Positions 1 through 8,058 of a DNA stretch of 13,978 nucleotides are shown piece after piece (position 1 is the first letter of the stretch; every line of letters starts with the position of its first letter). A program made the translations under genes and the position numbers. The notes below the pieces were generated by a model. That model saw nothing but the letters and a program-made list of their open reading frames with translations. It had not been told where the DNA came from and searched no databases. The DNA is from DATHXC01 sp041662005 (GTDB lineage Bacteria; Pseudomonadota; Gammaproteobacteria; Burkholderiales; Methylophilaceae). The stretch lies in NCBI GenBank assembly GCA_041662005.1, contig JBAZTJ010000063.1, positions 1-13,978 on the forward strand, written 5' to 3'.

Positions 1-474
1 TCGTGGAACGGTGGTGGGTTCGACCTGCCGGTGCTGCACTACCGTGGCCTGATTCACGGCGTGCAGGCGCCGCGCTACTGGGATATGGGCGAAGATGACC
101 GCGAATTCAAGTGGAACAACTACATCAGTCGCTACCACACACGCCATCTGGACCTGATGGACTTGATGGCCATGTACCAGGCCCGTGCCAATGCGCCTTT
201 GGATGATATGGCACAGCTGTGTGGCTTCCCTGGTAAGCTGGGTATGGACGGCAGCAAGGTGTGGGATGCCTTCAAGAATGGCGAGATACAAGCTATCCGT
301 GATTATTGCGAGACGGATGTGGTGAATACCTATCTGGTGTTTTTGCGTTTTCAGTTGATGCGCGGACAATTGAACCCAGATTCGTATGCTCGAGAAATAA
401 CGCTAGTGCGTGAAACGCTGGCAGGCTATACCGGTAAACACTGGCAAGAGTTCTTGACCGCCTGGAAAGCCTGA
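1..474 (+). CDS. PolB-like 3'-5' exonuclease, 3' part (5' end outside window)
   Basis: The open frame runs in from the window edge and ends at TGA 472-474, giving 157 visible residues. It opens with SWNGGGFDLPVL, the Exo II motif of predicted exonucleases related to the proofreading domain of family B DNA polymerases (N-x3-F-D, acidic residue in FDLP). Near the C-terminus YCETD matches the Exo III Y-x3-D motif of DEDDy nucleases. Exo I (D-x-E) must lie upstream, so roughly the first third of a protein of about 230-250 residues is missing. GTG at 31 could be read as a start, but it lies after conserved motif residues, so the frame is called 5'-partial. The family is expected to be a cytoplasmic DNA-processing nuclease; its physiological role is not well defined. 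A second exonuclease gene follows 73 bp downstream on the same strand. Confidence 0.85.
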   Translation, partial: SWNGGGFDLPVLHYRGLIHGVQAPRYWDMGEDDREFKWNNYISRYHTRHLDLMDLMAMYQARANAPLDDMAQLCGFPGKLGMDGSKVWDAFKNGEIQAIRDYCETDVVNTYLVFLRFQLMRGQLNPDSYAREITLVRETLAGYTGKHWQEFLTAWKA

Positions 475-547
475 TTGTTTATTGCCGTCTGGCCTGACAA
501 TTGCATGGTCAAGTGTCATTTGCATTAAATTCATCGCAGGATAAGAA

Positions 548-1051
548 ATGACACCGCCGATTATTCTTGATATCGAAGCTTCCGGCTTTGGCAAAAACAG
601 CTACCCCATTGAGATCGGATTTGTCTCTGAACAAGCTGAAACCTGGTGTGCCTTAATCAAGCCAGAAGTGGACTGGCTACACTGGGATGACAGCGCCGAG
701 CAAGTGCACCAGATATCGCGCGCGACTTTACACCAGCGCGGCAAAACCGCCGCTTATGTTGCGCAAGAGTTGAATGACCGCTTGCATAATGCCGTGGTGT
801 ACACCGATGGCTGGATACATGATTTTATCTGGATGGCGCGCCTGTTTGATGCCGCGAATATTACCCAGCACTTCAAGCTGGAAGATTTACGTGATGTACT
901 GACACGGCAGCAGGAGGTGGAGTGGGAGGCCACCAAAAGCCAAGTGCTGCTGGAAATGAATGTTAACCGTCACCGCGCCAGTATTGATGCCAAGCTTATA
1001 CAGCTGACCTGGCTGCGTACGCGCGGTTATGAGTCTCAGTTGCTCGCGTAG
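548..1051 (+). CDS. DEDDh-family 3'-5' exonuclease (DnaQ/RNase T fold)
   Basis: A small protein of 167 residues made almost entirely of one ribonuclease H-like exonuclease domain. Visible motifs are Exo I D8-I-E10 in LDIEASGFG, a likely Exo II aspartate at D92 (HDFIWMARLF) and Exo III H142-x-A-x2-D147 (HRASIDA), which is the DEDDh pattern. All four acidic positions and the histidine seem to be present, so the enzyme should be active. The substrate (DNA or RNA) cannot be told from sequence. The ATG at 548 follows AGGA in cgcaggataagaa at good spacing. The gene is probably co-transcribed with the exonuclease ahead of it (73 bp gap) and converges with the mechanosensitive-channel gene, with only 28 bp between the stops. 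Confidence 0.8.
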   Translation: MTPPIILDIEASGFGKNSYPIEIGFVSEQAETWCALIKPEVDWLHWDDSAEQVHQISRATLHQRGKTAAYVAQELNDRLHNAVVYTDGWIHDFIWMARLFDAANITQHFKLEDLRDVLTRQQEVEWEATKSQVLLEMNVNRHRASIDAKLIQLTWLRTRGYESQLLA

Positions 1052-1079
1052 CCAGGACACTCAATAACCCGCCCTGGGG

Positions 1080-1982
1080 TTACCCCACCACAGTAACGTG
1101 TAATGGTGGCGCACTGCCGTCTTTGAGTTGTCCGGGGTAGACCGTCAGGTGGGGGAATGGGATCTCGATGCCGTGACTGTCAAAAGCATACTTCAGGCGT
1201 CTGAGGTATTCCCTGCGCACTCCCCATTGTTCTAATGGCAGCACTTTGAATCGACAGCGAAAGATCATGGCTGAATTGTCCCAGCTATCAACCCCTGCCA
1301 TTTCAAGTGGGTCTATGATTTTCTGGCTGAATAGCGGATCACTTTTCAATTCATCACCCACCTCAATCATTATTTTGACCACTTCATCAATATCCTCGCG
1401 ATAGGCTACCCCTACATCAATGACGGACTGCGCATAGCCTCGGCTCATGTTGGTCACGGTGGTAATGATGCCGTTGGGGATGAAATGGACATTGCCATCA
1501 TAATCACGCATTTTGATATAGCGCAGCGTGACTTCTTCAACCAGCCCGCCTTTACCTCCTGCTTCTACTACATCCCCTTGCCTGATTTGATTCTCCATCA
1601 ACAGGAAAAAGCCGGTGAAATAATCCTTGATCAGGCTCTGCGCACCAAAGCCGACGGCCACCCCCACCACGCCAGCGGCTGCGAGGATAGGGGCTATCGA
1701 GATGCCGATTTCATGCAGCACTTCCATGCCGGCCACAATGCCTATGACGACAGTGGCTATGTAGCGGAATACCCTTGCCAGAGTCTCGATACGCTTGAGT
1801 TCTTCCAGGTTGTCTTGCGAGTGGTCGCGCACATGCATTTTTAACAGCTTGATACCTTTGCTTACCAGCCTCATTAGTACGGTCGCCGCCAACAGGATCA
1901 ATAAGATTTTGAGGGCTGTTTTTGAAATTGCCAGTACTTCATTGATATCCGTAATGCCAAAGTAAGAAAGAAACTGCTGCAT
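1080..1982 (-). CDS. MscS-family small-conductance mechanosensitive channel
   Basis: A 300-residue inner-membrane protein with a hydrophobic N-terminal helix (about residues 22-42), a second around 70-95, and the diagnostic glycine/alanine-rich pore helix TM3 at about 97-126 (PILAAAGVVGVAVGFGAQSL) leading into KDYFTGFFLLMENQIRQGD. The beta domain follows with the conserved F-I-P-N-G and a C-terminal alpha/beta domain, so the length and order fit a minimal MscS. GTG at 1988 is possible, but AGGAG sits 5 nt before ATG 1980-1982, so that ATG is preferred. These channels open under membrane tension and release solutes after hypo-osmotic shock. The gene lies about 50 bp behind amylosucrase on the same strand and is likely part of the sucrose operon, a fitting partner for osmolyte synthesis. 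This operon link is inferred from spacing. Confidence 0.88.
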   Translation of the reverse strand: MQQFLSYFGITDINEVLAISKTALKILLILLAATVLMRLVSKGIKLLKMHVRDHSQDNLEELKRIETLARVFRYIATVVIGIVAGMEVLHEIGISIAPILAAAGVVGVAVGFGAQSLIKDYFTGFFLLMENQIRQGDVVEAGGKGGLVEEVTLRYIKMRDYDGNVHFIPNGIITTVTNMSRGYAQSVIDVGVAYREDIDEVVKIMIEVGDELKSDPLFSQKIIDPLEMAGVDSWDNSAMIFRCRFKVLPLEQWGVRREYLRRLKYAFDSHGIEIPFPHLTVYPGQLKDGSAPPLHVTVVG

Positions 1983-2030
1983 GCGCACTCCTAAGTGATG
2001 ATCTGCTATGTCTTATTACCAAAGGCTAGG

Positions 2031-3983
2031 TCAGGTTTGTATCCAGTAAAAAGTAAGCGCAGGAATGGTCAGTTGTTCCTCCTGCGTGGAAAAGCTCTCG
2101 CCGGAGTACAAGTCCTGGACGCTGCTTAACTGAAAAAATCCCAAGCGACGTAATACTTCAATATCGAGCGCTTGTGGTGCGTTATCGAAATTGCCGATTA
2201 CCAGCACACGCGGCTGGTTGTTGATATTGTCGAAGCGTGAAAAAACGAAAAGATGCGGGTTTTCCACATCCAGCAATTCGCGATTGTTGTGATCTGAGAA
2301 CGCCATGATCTCCTTGCGCACGGCGATCATTTTCTTGATGCCACTGAAAATACGATGTTCCACAGTGCCAGGCGTATTCCTTAACTCTGCTTTGTCCCAG
2401 TCCATCCTGGGGCGGTGTATCCAGCGACTATCGTGATACTTGAGCTCGTCATCCAAGTAGGTATTGTCATTCAACGTGCCTATGGCATCGCCGTAATAGA
2501 TCAGTGGCATGCCGCCAAAAGACATGATAACGCTGTGTAACAGCAGGATGGTTTTGACGCTTTTGTCGATGGCCTCCAGGTCATTGTTGTTAAGCGCTTT
2601 TTCCAGCCCAGCCAGCGAAGCCAGTGAGCCCGCTATCCGTGCGTCGCCGGTCTTGCCGTTGAGGCCGAATGCCATGCCGGTGGCATCTGAATCGCTGCGG
2701 TTGCCGGTAAAGTAATCAATCAGGAAATGGCGGTGCTGCTGCGGTTCATAGCCAGCCAGGCGGATGTCATTGTCGTCAAAGCCGAGGCCGTTATCATCAT
2801 GGCAGCGGATGTAGTTGATCCAGGTGGCGCGCTCCAGTTTGTTGGGGATGCTTTTGATGCCCTTGTTGAGCAGCGTGGCTTTTTTGGTGGCGACCGCTTC
2901 CCACAGCAAGGCCATGAGGGTGGCGTTATAGGCCATTTCACATTCCTTGGCATTGATGGCATCCTCCCCGAAGTACTTGATAATTTCGATAGGGGCGACG
3001 ATGGCCTCTGCGATGAACAGCACGCCGGGTGCGGTGACCTGGCAACAATCTTTCATCAGCTGCAGTATCAGGTGGGCTTCGCGCTCATTCTGGCAGTTGC
3101 TGCCTATTTTTTTCCATAGGAAGGCCACGGCATCCAGGCGCAGAATATCTGCACCGCGGTTGGCCCAGAACAGGATGATGTCGAGCATCTCAATGAACAC
3201 GGCCGGGTTCTTGTAGTTAAGATCCCACTGGTAATCGTTGAATACGGTCATCACCCACTTGCCCATCTCTGCATCCCAGGTGAAATTGCCGGGCGCATTT
3301 TCCGGGAACACCTCAGGCATGGATTCCTCGTACATGTCGGGGATTTCCCTGTCATCGAAGACAAAGTAATAATCTTGGTATTTCGAGTCGCCCTGACGCG
3401 CTTTCTGCGCCCACTCGTGCTCGTTTGAAGTGTGGTTAACCACCACATCCAGCGTGAGCAGGATGTCGCGTTTCTTGAGGTTGTCAGACAAGGCTGCCAG
3501 TGTTTCCAGCGAGCCTATCTTTTCGTATATCTTGCGGAAGTCTCGCACCGCATAACCGCCATCGCTCTTGCCTTTGGGGCAATCAAGAATAGGCATGATA
3601 TGCAACATATTGACGCCCAGATCTTGTAGATAACCCAGCCTGGACTGCAAGCCTTCGAGGTCACCGGCAAACTCCTGGCAATACAGCGCGAAGCCCACCC
3701 ATTTCTGGCTTAAAAACCAGTTGTGGTCTTTTTCTCGCGCCAGATCCAGCTTCTTGAGGTCTGCCGAGCGCTCGATATACTGCAGGGTCATGGTCTCAAC
3801 CAACTTGTGCATTTGTTGTTTGAAGTCGGGCCGATTGCCATATAGCAGGCTGAATAGCGAGTGGATGGCGTAGAAGTTGGCCCCCAACCGGATATTGAAA
3901 TGCTGCAGGTTCTCATCCTTGATTTTCGGCTCAAGCGCAATCAGGATGTCATTGAGTAAAGAGTGGGAAACCTGTTCATACAT
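2031..3983 (-). CDS. ams: Amylosucrase (GH13 sucrose glucosyltransferase/hydrolase)
   Basis: 650 residues, close to the usual amylosucrase length of about 630-650. An N-terminal helical domain precedes the (beta/alpha)8 barrel. GH13 regions are visible: region I D179-V-V-V-N183-H184; region II RLDAVAF with nucleophile D284; region III FIAEAIVAP with acid/base E326; region IV CHDDNG with H395 and transition-state stabiliser D396. DAVAF, EAIV and the HDD form are typical of amylosucrase rather than general alpha-amylases. The family splits sucrose and either transfers glucose to an alpha-1,4-glucan, releasing fructose, or hydrolyses it. The ATG overlaps the sucrose-phosphate synthase stop by 8 bp (ATGTATGA), suggesting translational coupling; the ribosome site is weak. 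Together with fructokinase it would recycle sucrose carbon. An unusual trehalose synthase-like specificity is less likely. Confidence 0.9.
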   Translation of the reverse strand: MYEQVSHSLLNDILIALEPKIKDENLQHFNIRLGANFYAIHSLFSLLYGNRPDFKQQMHKLVETMTLQYIERSADLKKLDLAREKDHNWFLSQKWVGFALYCQEFAGDLEGLQSRLGYLQDLGVNMLHIMPILDCPKGKSDGGYAVRDFRKIYEKIGSLETLAALSDNLKKRDILLTLDVVVNHTSNEHEWAQKARQGDSKYQDYYFVFDDREIPDMYEESMPEVFPENAPGNFTWDAEMGKWVMTVFNDYQWDLNYKNPAVFIEMLDIILFWANRGADILRLDAVAFLWKKIGSNCQNEREAHLILQLMKDCCQVTAPGVLFIAEAIVAPIEIIKYFGEDAINAKECEMAYNATLMALLWEAVATKKATLLNKGIKSIPNKLERATWINYIRCHDDNGLGFDDNDIRLAGYEPQQHRHFLIDYFTGNRSDSDATGMAFGLNGKTGDARIAGSLASLAGLEKALNNNDLEAIDKSVKTILLLHSVIMSFGGMPLIYYGDAIGTLNDNTYLDDELKYHDSRWIHRPRMDWDKAELRNTPGTVEHRIFSGIKKMIAVRKEIMAFSDHNNRELLDVENPHLFVFSRFDNINNQPRVLVIGNFDNAPQALDIEVLRRLGFFQLSSVQDLYSGESFSTQEEQLTIPALTFYWIQT

Positions 3984-6174
3984 GTTCGCTTACTCGCTTT
4001 GCTGATAAGGGTTGTGGTGTTGCGCCAAAGCCATAGTGATCAAGACCTTCAATAATGCCTGCTGCATAGTGGCCGCGGGCAAAATATACCTGTTCATGGT
4101 CCCGCAACCGCTCCAGTTCAGGGCTGTGGTTGCCTACGACCACAGCCAGTGTGTCGCCGATAAGCATTTCGTAGTCGTTACCGGAGTCACCAGCCACCAG
4201 GAATTTTTTAAGCGGGAGATCCCACTTGTAGGCCAGGTAGCGTATGGCATGGCCTTTGGAGGCCCGAACAGGCAGCACGTCCAGGAACTCGTCATGGGAG
4301 TAAATCAGCTGTGCATGCAAATTCTGCTTGCGCAGGTGCTGGTAGATATCCTGTAGCGGCGGCATCTGGCCGGGCGTGACGATATAGCTCAGCTTGAATT
4401 CCCGCTGATTCTCCGGCGTTTGCAACGTCAGCCCCTGCATGCCAACCAATGCGCTTGCCAGTGCCTCCCTGCGCCACAGGTGGCGAATATGCCGCGCCCA
4501 GCCTTTATCCGGCACCAGTTTGGCGCCATAGTTGATTTCACTGCCTACCGAGGTAATCAGTACATCAGGCATAGGCACGCGCCAGGTTTTAAGTATGCTC
4601 ACCGCGCTTTCCAGCGTGCGACCGGTAGCCACACCAAACGCCAGCGTGCCACTGCGGGATTGCAGCCAGGTCATCAACTGCCTGGTGGCATCGCGGTCGC
4701 CGATGAGGGTGTTGTCGATGTCACTGATCAGGGCCAGTTTGACCAGCGGCATGGGGGATTTGCCTACGCTCAAGGTCATCGCTTGCTGCCGCCGCAGTTG
4801 TTTACGATTGCGGCGCAATACATTCCTGACTTCTTTCATGTATTTGGTGACATGCGCAGTCCAGTTGTAATGACGCTTGACGCCAGCCAGCCCATTGCTT
4901 GCCCATTGCCGCCAGCGCTTCCTGTCAGCCAGTACTTCATGCAGGGCGATGGCAATCTCCGTGCTGTCCAGCGTATTGGCGAGTATGCCGTTACGACAGT
5001 TGCCGATGATATCTCGCGGTCCGCCATCATTCGGCGCCACGAAGGGCAGGCCGCTTGCCGCAGCTTCAATCAGGGTCAGTCCGAATGGTTCTGTCAATGC
5101 CGCATTGACGAAGACCCCATGGCGGCGTGCGGTTAGTTTGTATAATTCCGGAATGTGATCCTGGCTGATGTATTTGGGGATAGACACCTTGCCCCACAGG
5201 TCATAATGGTCAATATCCAGCAAAAGCCCGGTCATGACTTTTCGCTGCGCCTCCTCCATTTCGCGGATATTTTCACGCGTTCCCGCCACGATCAGCAGGT
5301 TGGCCGCCGCCTGCAACTTGGCATCATTGCCGTAGGCGGTCACCAGGCCTTTAAGATTTTTTCTCAGTTCGGGCCGGCAAATGGTGAGTATCAGCGGCTT
5401 ATCAGGGTCTGATAAAAAGCGGTCTATCATTTCCTGCGCTTCCGACAGCGGCTTTTTGCGGCCGGGCGGGGAAAATCTTGAAGTGTCGGTGCCGGGAGGG
5501 ATGACCATAAAGTGTTGATTGTCGAAATTATGGTACATGCCGTATTGCTCGGAGACTTCCTGGCGCGTGCTGGTGACAATCAGCGAAGCATGCTCCAGTA
5601 CGTCTTCTTCCACGGCGATACGGCGTTCAAAGTTAAACTGGCGCTCAATGGCCTGCTGTTTACGGCCGCTGGCCAGCAGGCGTTCACGTTTTGCGCGGCC
5701 CAGCGAGTGACCGGTGTGTATCTGCGGAATTCCCAGTAGCAGGGATAGTTGCTGGCCCACATAGCCGGCATCGGCATAGTGGCTGTGTATGATGTCTGGC
5801 AGGCGGCCTTGCTGGCGCAGGAAGTGCAGGCATTTATCCACCATCTGGTCCAGGTGCGGCCACAACATTTCCTTGCGGATATAGCGTTTGGGGCCGCATG
5901 CCATGCGCACTATGCGCGCGCCTTTGCCCAAATCTTCTTGCGCTTTTGCATAATCAGCCGAAACGGCCGGATCTTCAATCAGTCTGGTGAGCAGGTCAAC
6001 TTTTTCGACTTCGGGGTGGTTGGCCAGTGTTTTGGCAAGCTCGACTACGTAGGTAATTTGTCCACCGGTATCCGCATCGCGCCCCAGCTCCATATCTTGG
6101 CCGCGGATCAGCCCATGTACGCTGATCATCAGGATATAGAGAGAATCTACTTTTGCTTCAGGGTTAGTATTCAT
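3976..6174 (-). CDS. sps: Bifunctional sucrose-phosphate synthase / sucrose-phosphatase
   Basis: 732 residues from ATG 6172-6174. The first ~455 form a GT4 (GT-B) sucrose-phosphate synthase: DADTGGQ near 33-39, HTGHSLGRAKRERLL near 153-168, and the E-x7-E signature EPFGLTLIE (E362, E370). Residues ~478-715 form a HAD phosphatase of the sucrose-phosphatase type with complete motifs: D485-I-D487-N-T489, ATGR at about 516-519, K640, and GDSGND (D663, D667). One chain could therefore make sucrose-6-phosphate from UDP-glucose and fructose-6-phosphate and then dephosphorylate it. A GTG at 6183 would add three residues, but the ATG forms an ATGA overlap with the fructokinase stop and has GGAG about 8 nt upstream, so the ATG is chosen. 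Middle gene of the sucrose operon. Cytoplasmic. Actual phosphatase activity is inferred from the intact motifs. Confidence 0.92.
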   Translation of the reverse strand: MNTNPEAKVDSLYILMISVHGLIRGQDMELGRDADTGGQITYVVELAKTLANHPEVEKVDLLTRLIEDPAVSADYAKAQEDLGKGARIVRMACGPKRYIRKEMLWPHLDQMVDKCLHFLRQQGRLPDIIHSHYADAGYVGQQLSLLLGIPQIHTGHSLGRAKRERLLASGRKQQAIERQFNFERRIAVEEDVLEHASLIVTSTRQEVSEQYGMYHNFDNQHFMVIPPGTDTSRFSPPGRKKPLSEAQEMIDRFLSDPDKPLILTICRPELRKNLKGLVTAYGNDAKLQAAANLLIVAGTRENIREMEEAQRKVMTGLLLDIDHYDLWGKVSIPKYISQDHIPELYKLTARRHGVFVNAALTEPFGLTLIEAAASGLPFVAPNDGGPRDIIGNCRNGILANTLDSTEIAIALHEVLADRKRWRQWASNGLAGVKRHYNWTAHVTKYMKEVRNVLRRNRKQLRRQQAMTLSVGKSPMPLVKLALISDIDNTLIGDRDATRQLMTWLQSRSGTLAFGVATGRTLESAVSILKTWRVPMPDVLITSVGSEINYGAKLVPDKGWARHIRHLWRREALASALVGMQGLTLQTPENQREFKLSYIVTPGQMPPLQDIYQHLRKQNLHAQLIYSHDEFLDVLPVRASKGHAIRYLAYKWDLPLKKFLVAGDSGNDYEMLIGDTLAVVVGNHSPELERLRDHEQVYFARGHYAAGIIEGLDHYGFGATPQPLSAKRVSEHV

Positions 6175-7106
6175 CCGTCCCACTCCAGTTTAAAGGGGCG
6201 GTAGAAATCGCTGGACATAGGGGCTGCACCACGTATTCCGCATAGGGAAGCGGCAAATTCATTGGCGCGCGCCAAAGTGGTTTCGGTGGGCCAGTTGAGC
6301 ACGGTGCCCAGCATGTAGATGGCAGCGAAGCCATCGCCGGCCCCCACAGTGTCAGCCAGTTTATTGCCTAGCGGGTGTCCAGGTGCCATAAACATATCCT
6401 CTTTATTATTGACCAGCCATGCGCCATGGATGCCGCAGGTAACCAGTACACAGTTCAGGTTAAAGCGATTGATCAGGGTAGTTACCTGTTCTTGCGGTGT
6501 TTTGCCCGGTAAACGCAGCAGGCCGGTGAGTATCACCAGCTCCTGCTCATTCATTTTGACGATATCGGCACGCAGCAAGGAGCGTCTTATGGTGTGTTTG
6601 TCATACCACGGCGGCCGCAGGTTGATATCCAGGAACCTGGGGCTTTTGCCGTCATTGAGGAAGTTGTCCAGCGCCAGGCGCGAACCGATACTTCTTTGTG
6701 CCAGCGTTCCGTAGTAGACAATATCCGGCTTAGTCGCCATGGTAACCATGTGTGTGATGCCCGGGTGTATGTAATCGTAGGCTTGATCCGGCAGGATTTC
6801 GAACAGGTGCTCACCATTTTCGATGTGCACTTTCACCTGGCCCGTCGGGTAGACCGGGTCGCATTGCACGCCTGAGACATCCATGTCCAGCCTTGCCATT
6901 TCGGCAAGCAGTTCATCCTTGAGTGCGTCATTGCCGGTTCTGGTGATGAGGACAGGGTTCAGCCCGAATGCCCGCAGGTGACGTGCAACATTGAACGGAG
7001 CGCCGCCCAGTACGCTGCCGTCAGGGAAGACATCGGCCAGCACTTCGCCAAAGATGGCGACTGAACTGTCCAGGCCTTTGTTGAAATTAGGTTCTCTAAA
7101 TACCAA
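6171..7106 (-). CDS. fruK: PfkB-family fructokinase
   Basis: 311 residues of the ribokinase/PfkB fold. The N-terminal GGAPFNVA motif is near 34-41, and the C-terminal PfkB signature DTVGAGDGF has catalytic base D258 and an anion hole in GAGD. Length is normal for bacterial fructokinases. The start is TTG 7104-7106: no in-frame ATG lies nearby, and AAGGA sits 7 nt upstream, so the rare start is well supported. It would phosphorylate fructose released by amylosucrase or sucrose breakdown to fructose-6-phosphate, the acceptor of the next enzyme. It is the first structural gene of the sucrose operon and overlaps the following gene by 4 bp (ATGA). Fructose specificity is inferred from context; other PfkB sugar kinases look similar. 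Confidence 0.88.
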   Translation of the reverse strand: MVFREPNFNKGLDSSVAIFGEVLADVFPDGSVLGGAPFNVARHLRAFGLNPVLITRTGNDALKDELLAEMARLDMDVSGVQCDPVYPTGQVKVHIENGEHLFEILPDQAYDYIHPGITHMVTMATKPDIVYYGTLAQRSIGSRLALDNFLNDGKSPRFLDINLRPPWYDKHTIRRSLLRADIVKMNEQELVILTGLLRLPGKTPQEQVTTLINRFNLNCVLVTCGIHGAWLVNNKEDMFMAPGHPLGNKLADTVGAGDGFAAIYMLGTVLNWPTETTLARANEFAASLCGIRGAAPMSSDFYRPFKLEWDG

Positions 7107-7215
7107 TGTTATTTCCTTTGCGTATTGCTCGGCAAATTAGCCGTGGATTCAGTTAATTGTGGTGCTACAACCCAAATCAGACGCTACCGGAAATAAACTT
7201 ATATTTAAGTAGCGC

Positions 7216-7743
7216 CTAAACCTCCTCTAAAAATTCTAAAGCGTCATGCTCATCTTTCAGCTTGATTTGCGCTGTCAGTGTTTCCAGGCTCTGATGCAAG
7301 CTGACCAGGTCTTTATTGGGCAGGCGGTCAAGCGCGTCAGTCAGAACCCCGCGCGGTGAAGTGGGCGCCTTGGCGACCACTTCCTGCCCTTGCGGGGAAA
7401 GGTAGAGCTTGACGACTCGCTGGTCATGCTCTTGACGTTGTTTGATGATCAGGTCTTTCTTCACCAGCTTTTCAATCAAATTGCTTGCAGTGGACTGGTG
7501 GATGGACAGCTTCTGCGCCAGCTCGGTCACCTTTAATCCAGGCGTGATATGCAACTCCCACAGCACCCACAGTTGCGACCCACTGACCCCGCATTGCGAC
7601 TCTATGCGGCGAAAGTGTTTCTTTACCGAGCTGAAAACCACCCGGAAGTGCCTGAGGGAGGACGAAACATATAGTGCATGTTGCGAGCTCTGTACTGTTC
7701 CCGCTGAATCCTGCTCTGCACCCTCAAGCCTGGTAGGCGACAT
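7216..7743 (-). CDS. MarR-family winged-helix transcriptional regulator
   Basis: 175 residues. A ~25-residue polar N-terminal tail precedes a MarR domain. The recognition helix is in SIHQSTASNLIEKLVKK (about 80-96), and the wing at about 98-115 holds the D-x-R element (D107, R109). MarR proteins are dimeric repressors or activators that bind palindromes and often respond to small ligands. ATG 7743 has AAGG about 10 nt upstream. The gene lies 109 bp ahead of fructokinase on the same strand, so it may be the local regulator of the sucrose operon or simply share its transcript. Overlapping palindromes 60-80 bp upstream of its start suggest autoregulation. MarR-like EctR proteins repress ectoine osmolyte genes in halotolerant methylotrophs, a useful parallel rather than proof. 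A role in the divergent guanidine operon is not supported by the sequence. Confidence 0.85.
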   Translation of the reverse strand: MSPTRLEGAEQDSAGTVQSSQHALYVSSSLRHFRVVFSSVKKHFRRIESQCGVSGSQLWVLWELHITPGLKVTELAQKLSIHQSTASNLIEKLVKKDLIIKQRQEHDQRVVKLYLSPQGQEVVAKAPTSPRGVLTDALDRLPNKDLVSLHQSLETLTAQIKLKDEHDALEFLEEV

Positions 7744-7775
7744 TGCGTAATACCTTTTGTTTAAACGTAGTCTTT

Positions 7776-7808
7776 ATTATGGACCCCTTATATTGATTTA
7801 TGCAAATA
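7776..7808 (-). promoter_or_regulatory. Possible sigma-70 promoter of the MarR-type gene
   Basis: On the minus strand CATAAT (7776-7781) is a good -10 match. TTGCAT, 18 bp upstream, is only a partial -35 match. The -35 overlaps the palindromes at 7803-7822, which would suit repression by the gene's own product. Weak evidence. Confidence 0.3.
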
Positions 7809-7822
7809 TAATTTGTACAAAT
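7803..7822. promoter_or_regulatory. Overlapping palindromes, candidate MarR operator
   Basis: Two perfect dyads share a half-site: CAAAT-ATA-ATTTG (7803-7815) and ATTTGTACAAAT (7811-7822), giving alternating CAAAT/ATTTG/CAAAT. They lie 60-79 bp ahead of the MarR-type start and over its presumed promoter. MarR proteins usually bind AT-rich dyads of this size. Assignment to this regulator is inferred from position only. Confidence 0.45.
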
Positions 7823-7874
7823 GTTTTATGGTGACATAGGCTATGCCAGCCAATAGTGCAAATCGGTGGTTTCC

Positions 7875-7891
7875 GGCACTTACTTGGTGCA
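7875..7891 (+). promoter_or_regulatory. NtrC-type enhancer site
   Basis: GGCACTTACTTGGTGCA matches the NtrC consensus TGCACY-N5-GGTGCA at all defined positions except the first base. Its centre is about 118 bp upstream of the predicted sigma-54 start, a usual enhancer distance. A weaker half-matching copy lies at 7857-7873 (TGCA...GGT), 18 bp away centre to centre. Nitrogen-limitation control fits an operon for a nitrogen-source compound. Confidence 0.65.
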
Positions 7892-7932
7892 TTTAGTCTG
7901 ACCTTGAATCTGCATGGAAAACGTATATTTTT

Positions 7933-7945
7933 TAACCTGATGATT
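7933..7945 (-). promoter_or_regulatory. IHF-like binding site
   Basis: TAACCTGATGATT fits the reverse IHF consensus (YAA-N4-TTGATW) with one mismatch, in AT-rich DNA. It lies between the NtrC-type site and the -24/-12 element, where IHF bends DNA in many sigma-54 promoters. The consensus is loose, so chance matches occur. Confidence 0.35.
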
Positions 7946-7974
7946 AAAAAGTAGATAAATACCTATTTTAAATG

Positions 7975-7990
7975 TGGCATAGTGTTTGCT
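7975..7990 (+). promoter_or_regulatory. Sigma-54 (RpoN) -24/-12 promoter
   Basis: TGGCATAGTGTTTGCT has the invariant GG (7976-7977) and GC (7988-7989) separated by exactly 10 bp, and it closely matches TGGCAC-N5-TTGCW. Transcription would start near 8001, leaving a leader of about 208 nt before the first gene. The NtrC-type and IHF-like sites upstream complete a typical RpoN-dependent arrangement. Confidence 0.7.
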
Positions 7991-8058
7991 ATTGCTATAT
8001 GAAGCGAGAAAGCGGCTAGTTTTAAATTGAAATGCGGCCGCTATTAGTATCGAAAAGA

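Noticed and set aside
1052..1085. GGGG-TTA-CCCC hairpin between the converging exonuclease and channel genes as a terminator
   Set aside because: Only four base pairs, no U-tract on either strand, and it overlaps the channel stop codon.
4420..5136. A 238-codon open frame on the plus strand opposite sucrose-phosphate synthase
   Set aside because: It lies fully antisense to a gene with clear catalytic motifs, has no family-like features, and is explained by GC-rich codon bias.
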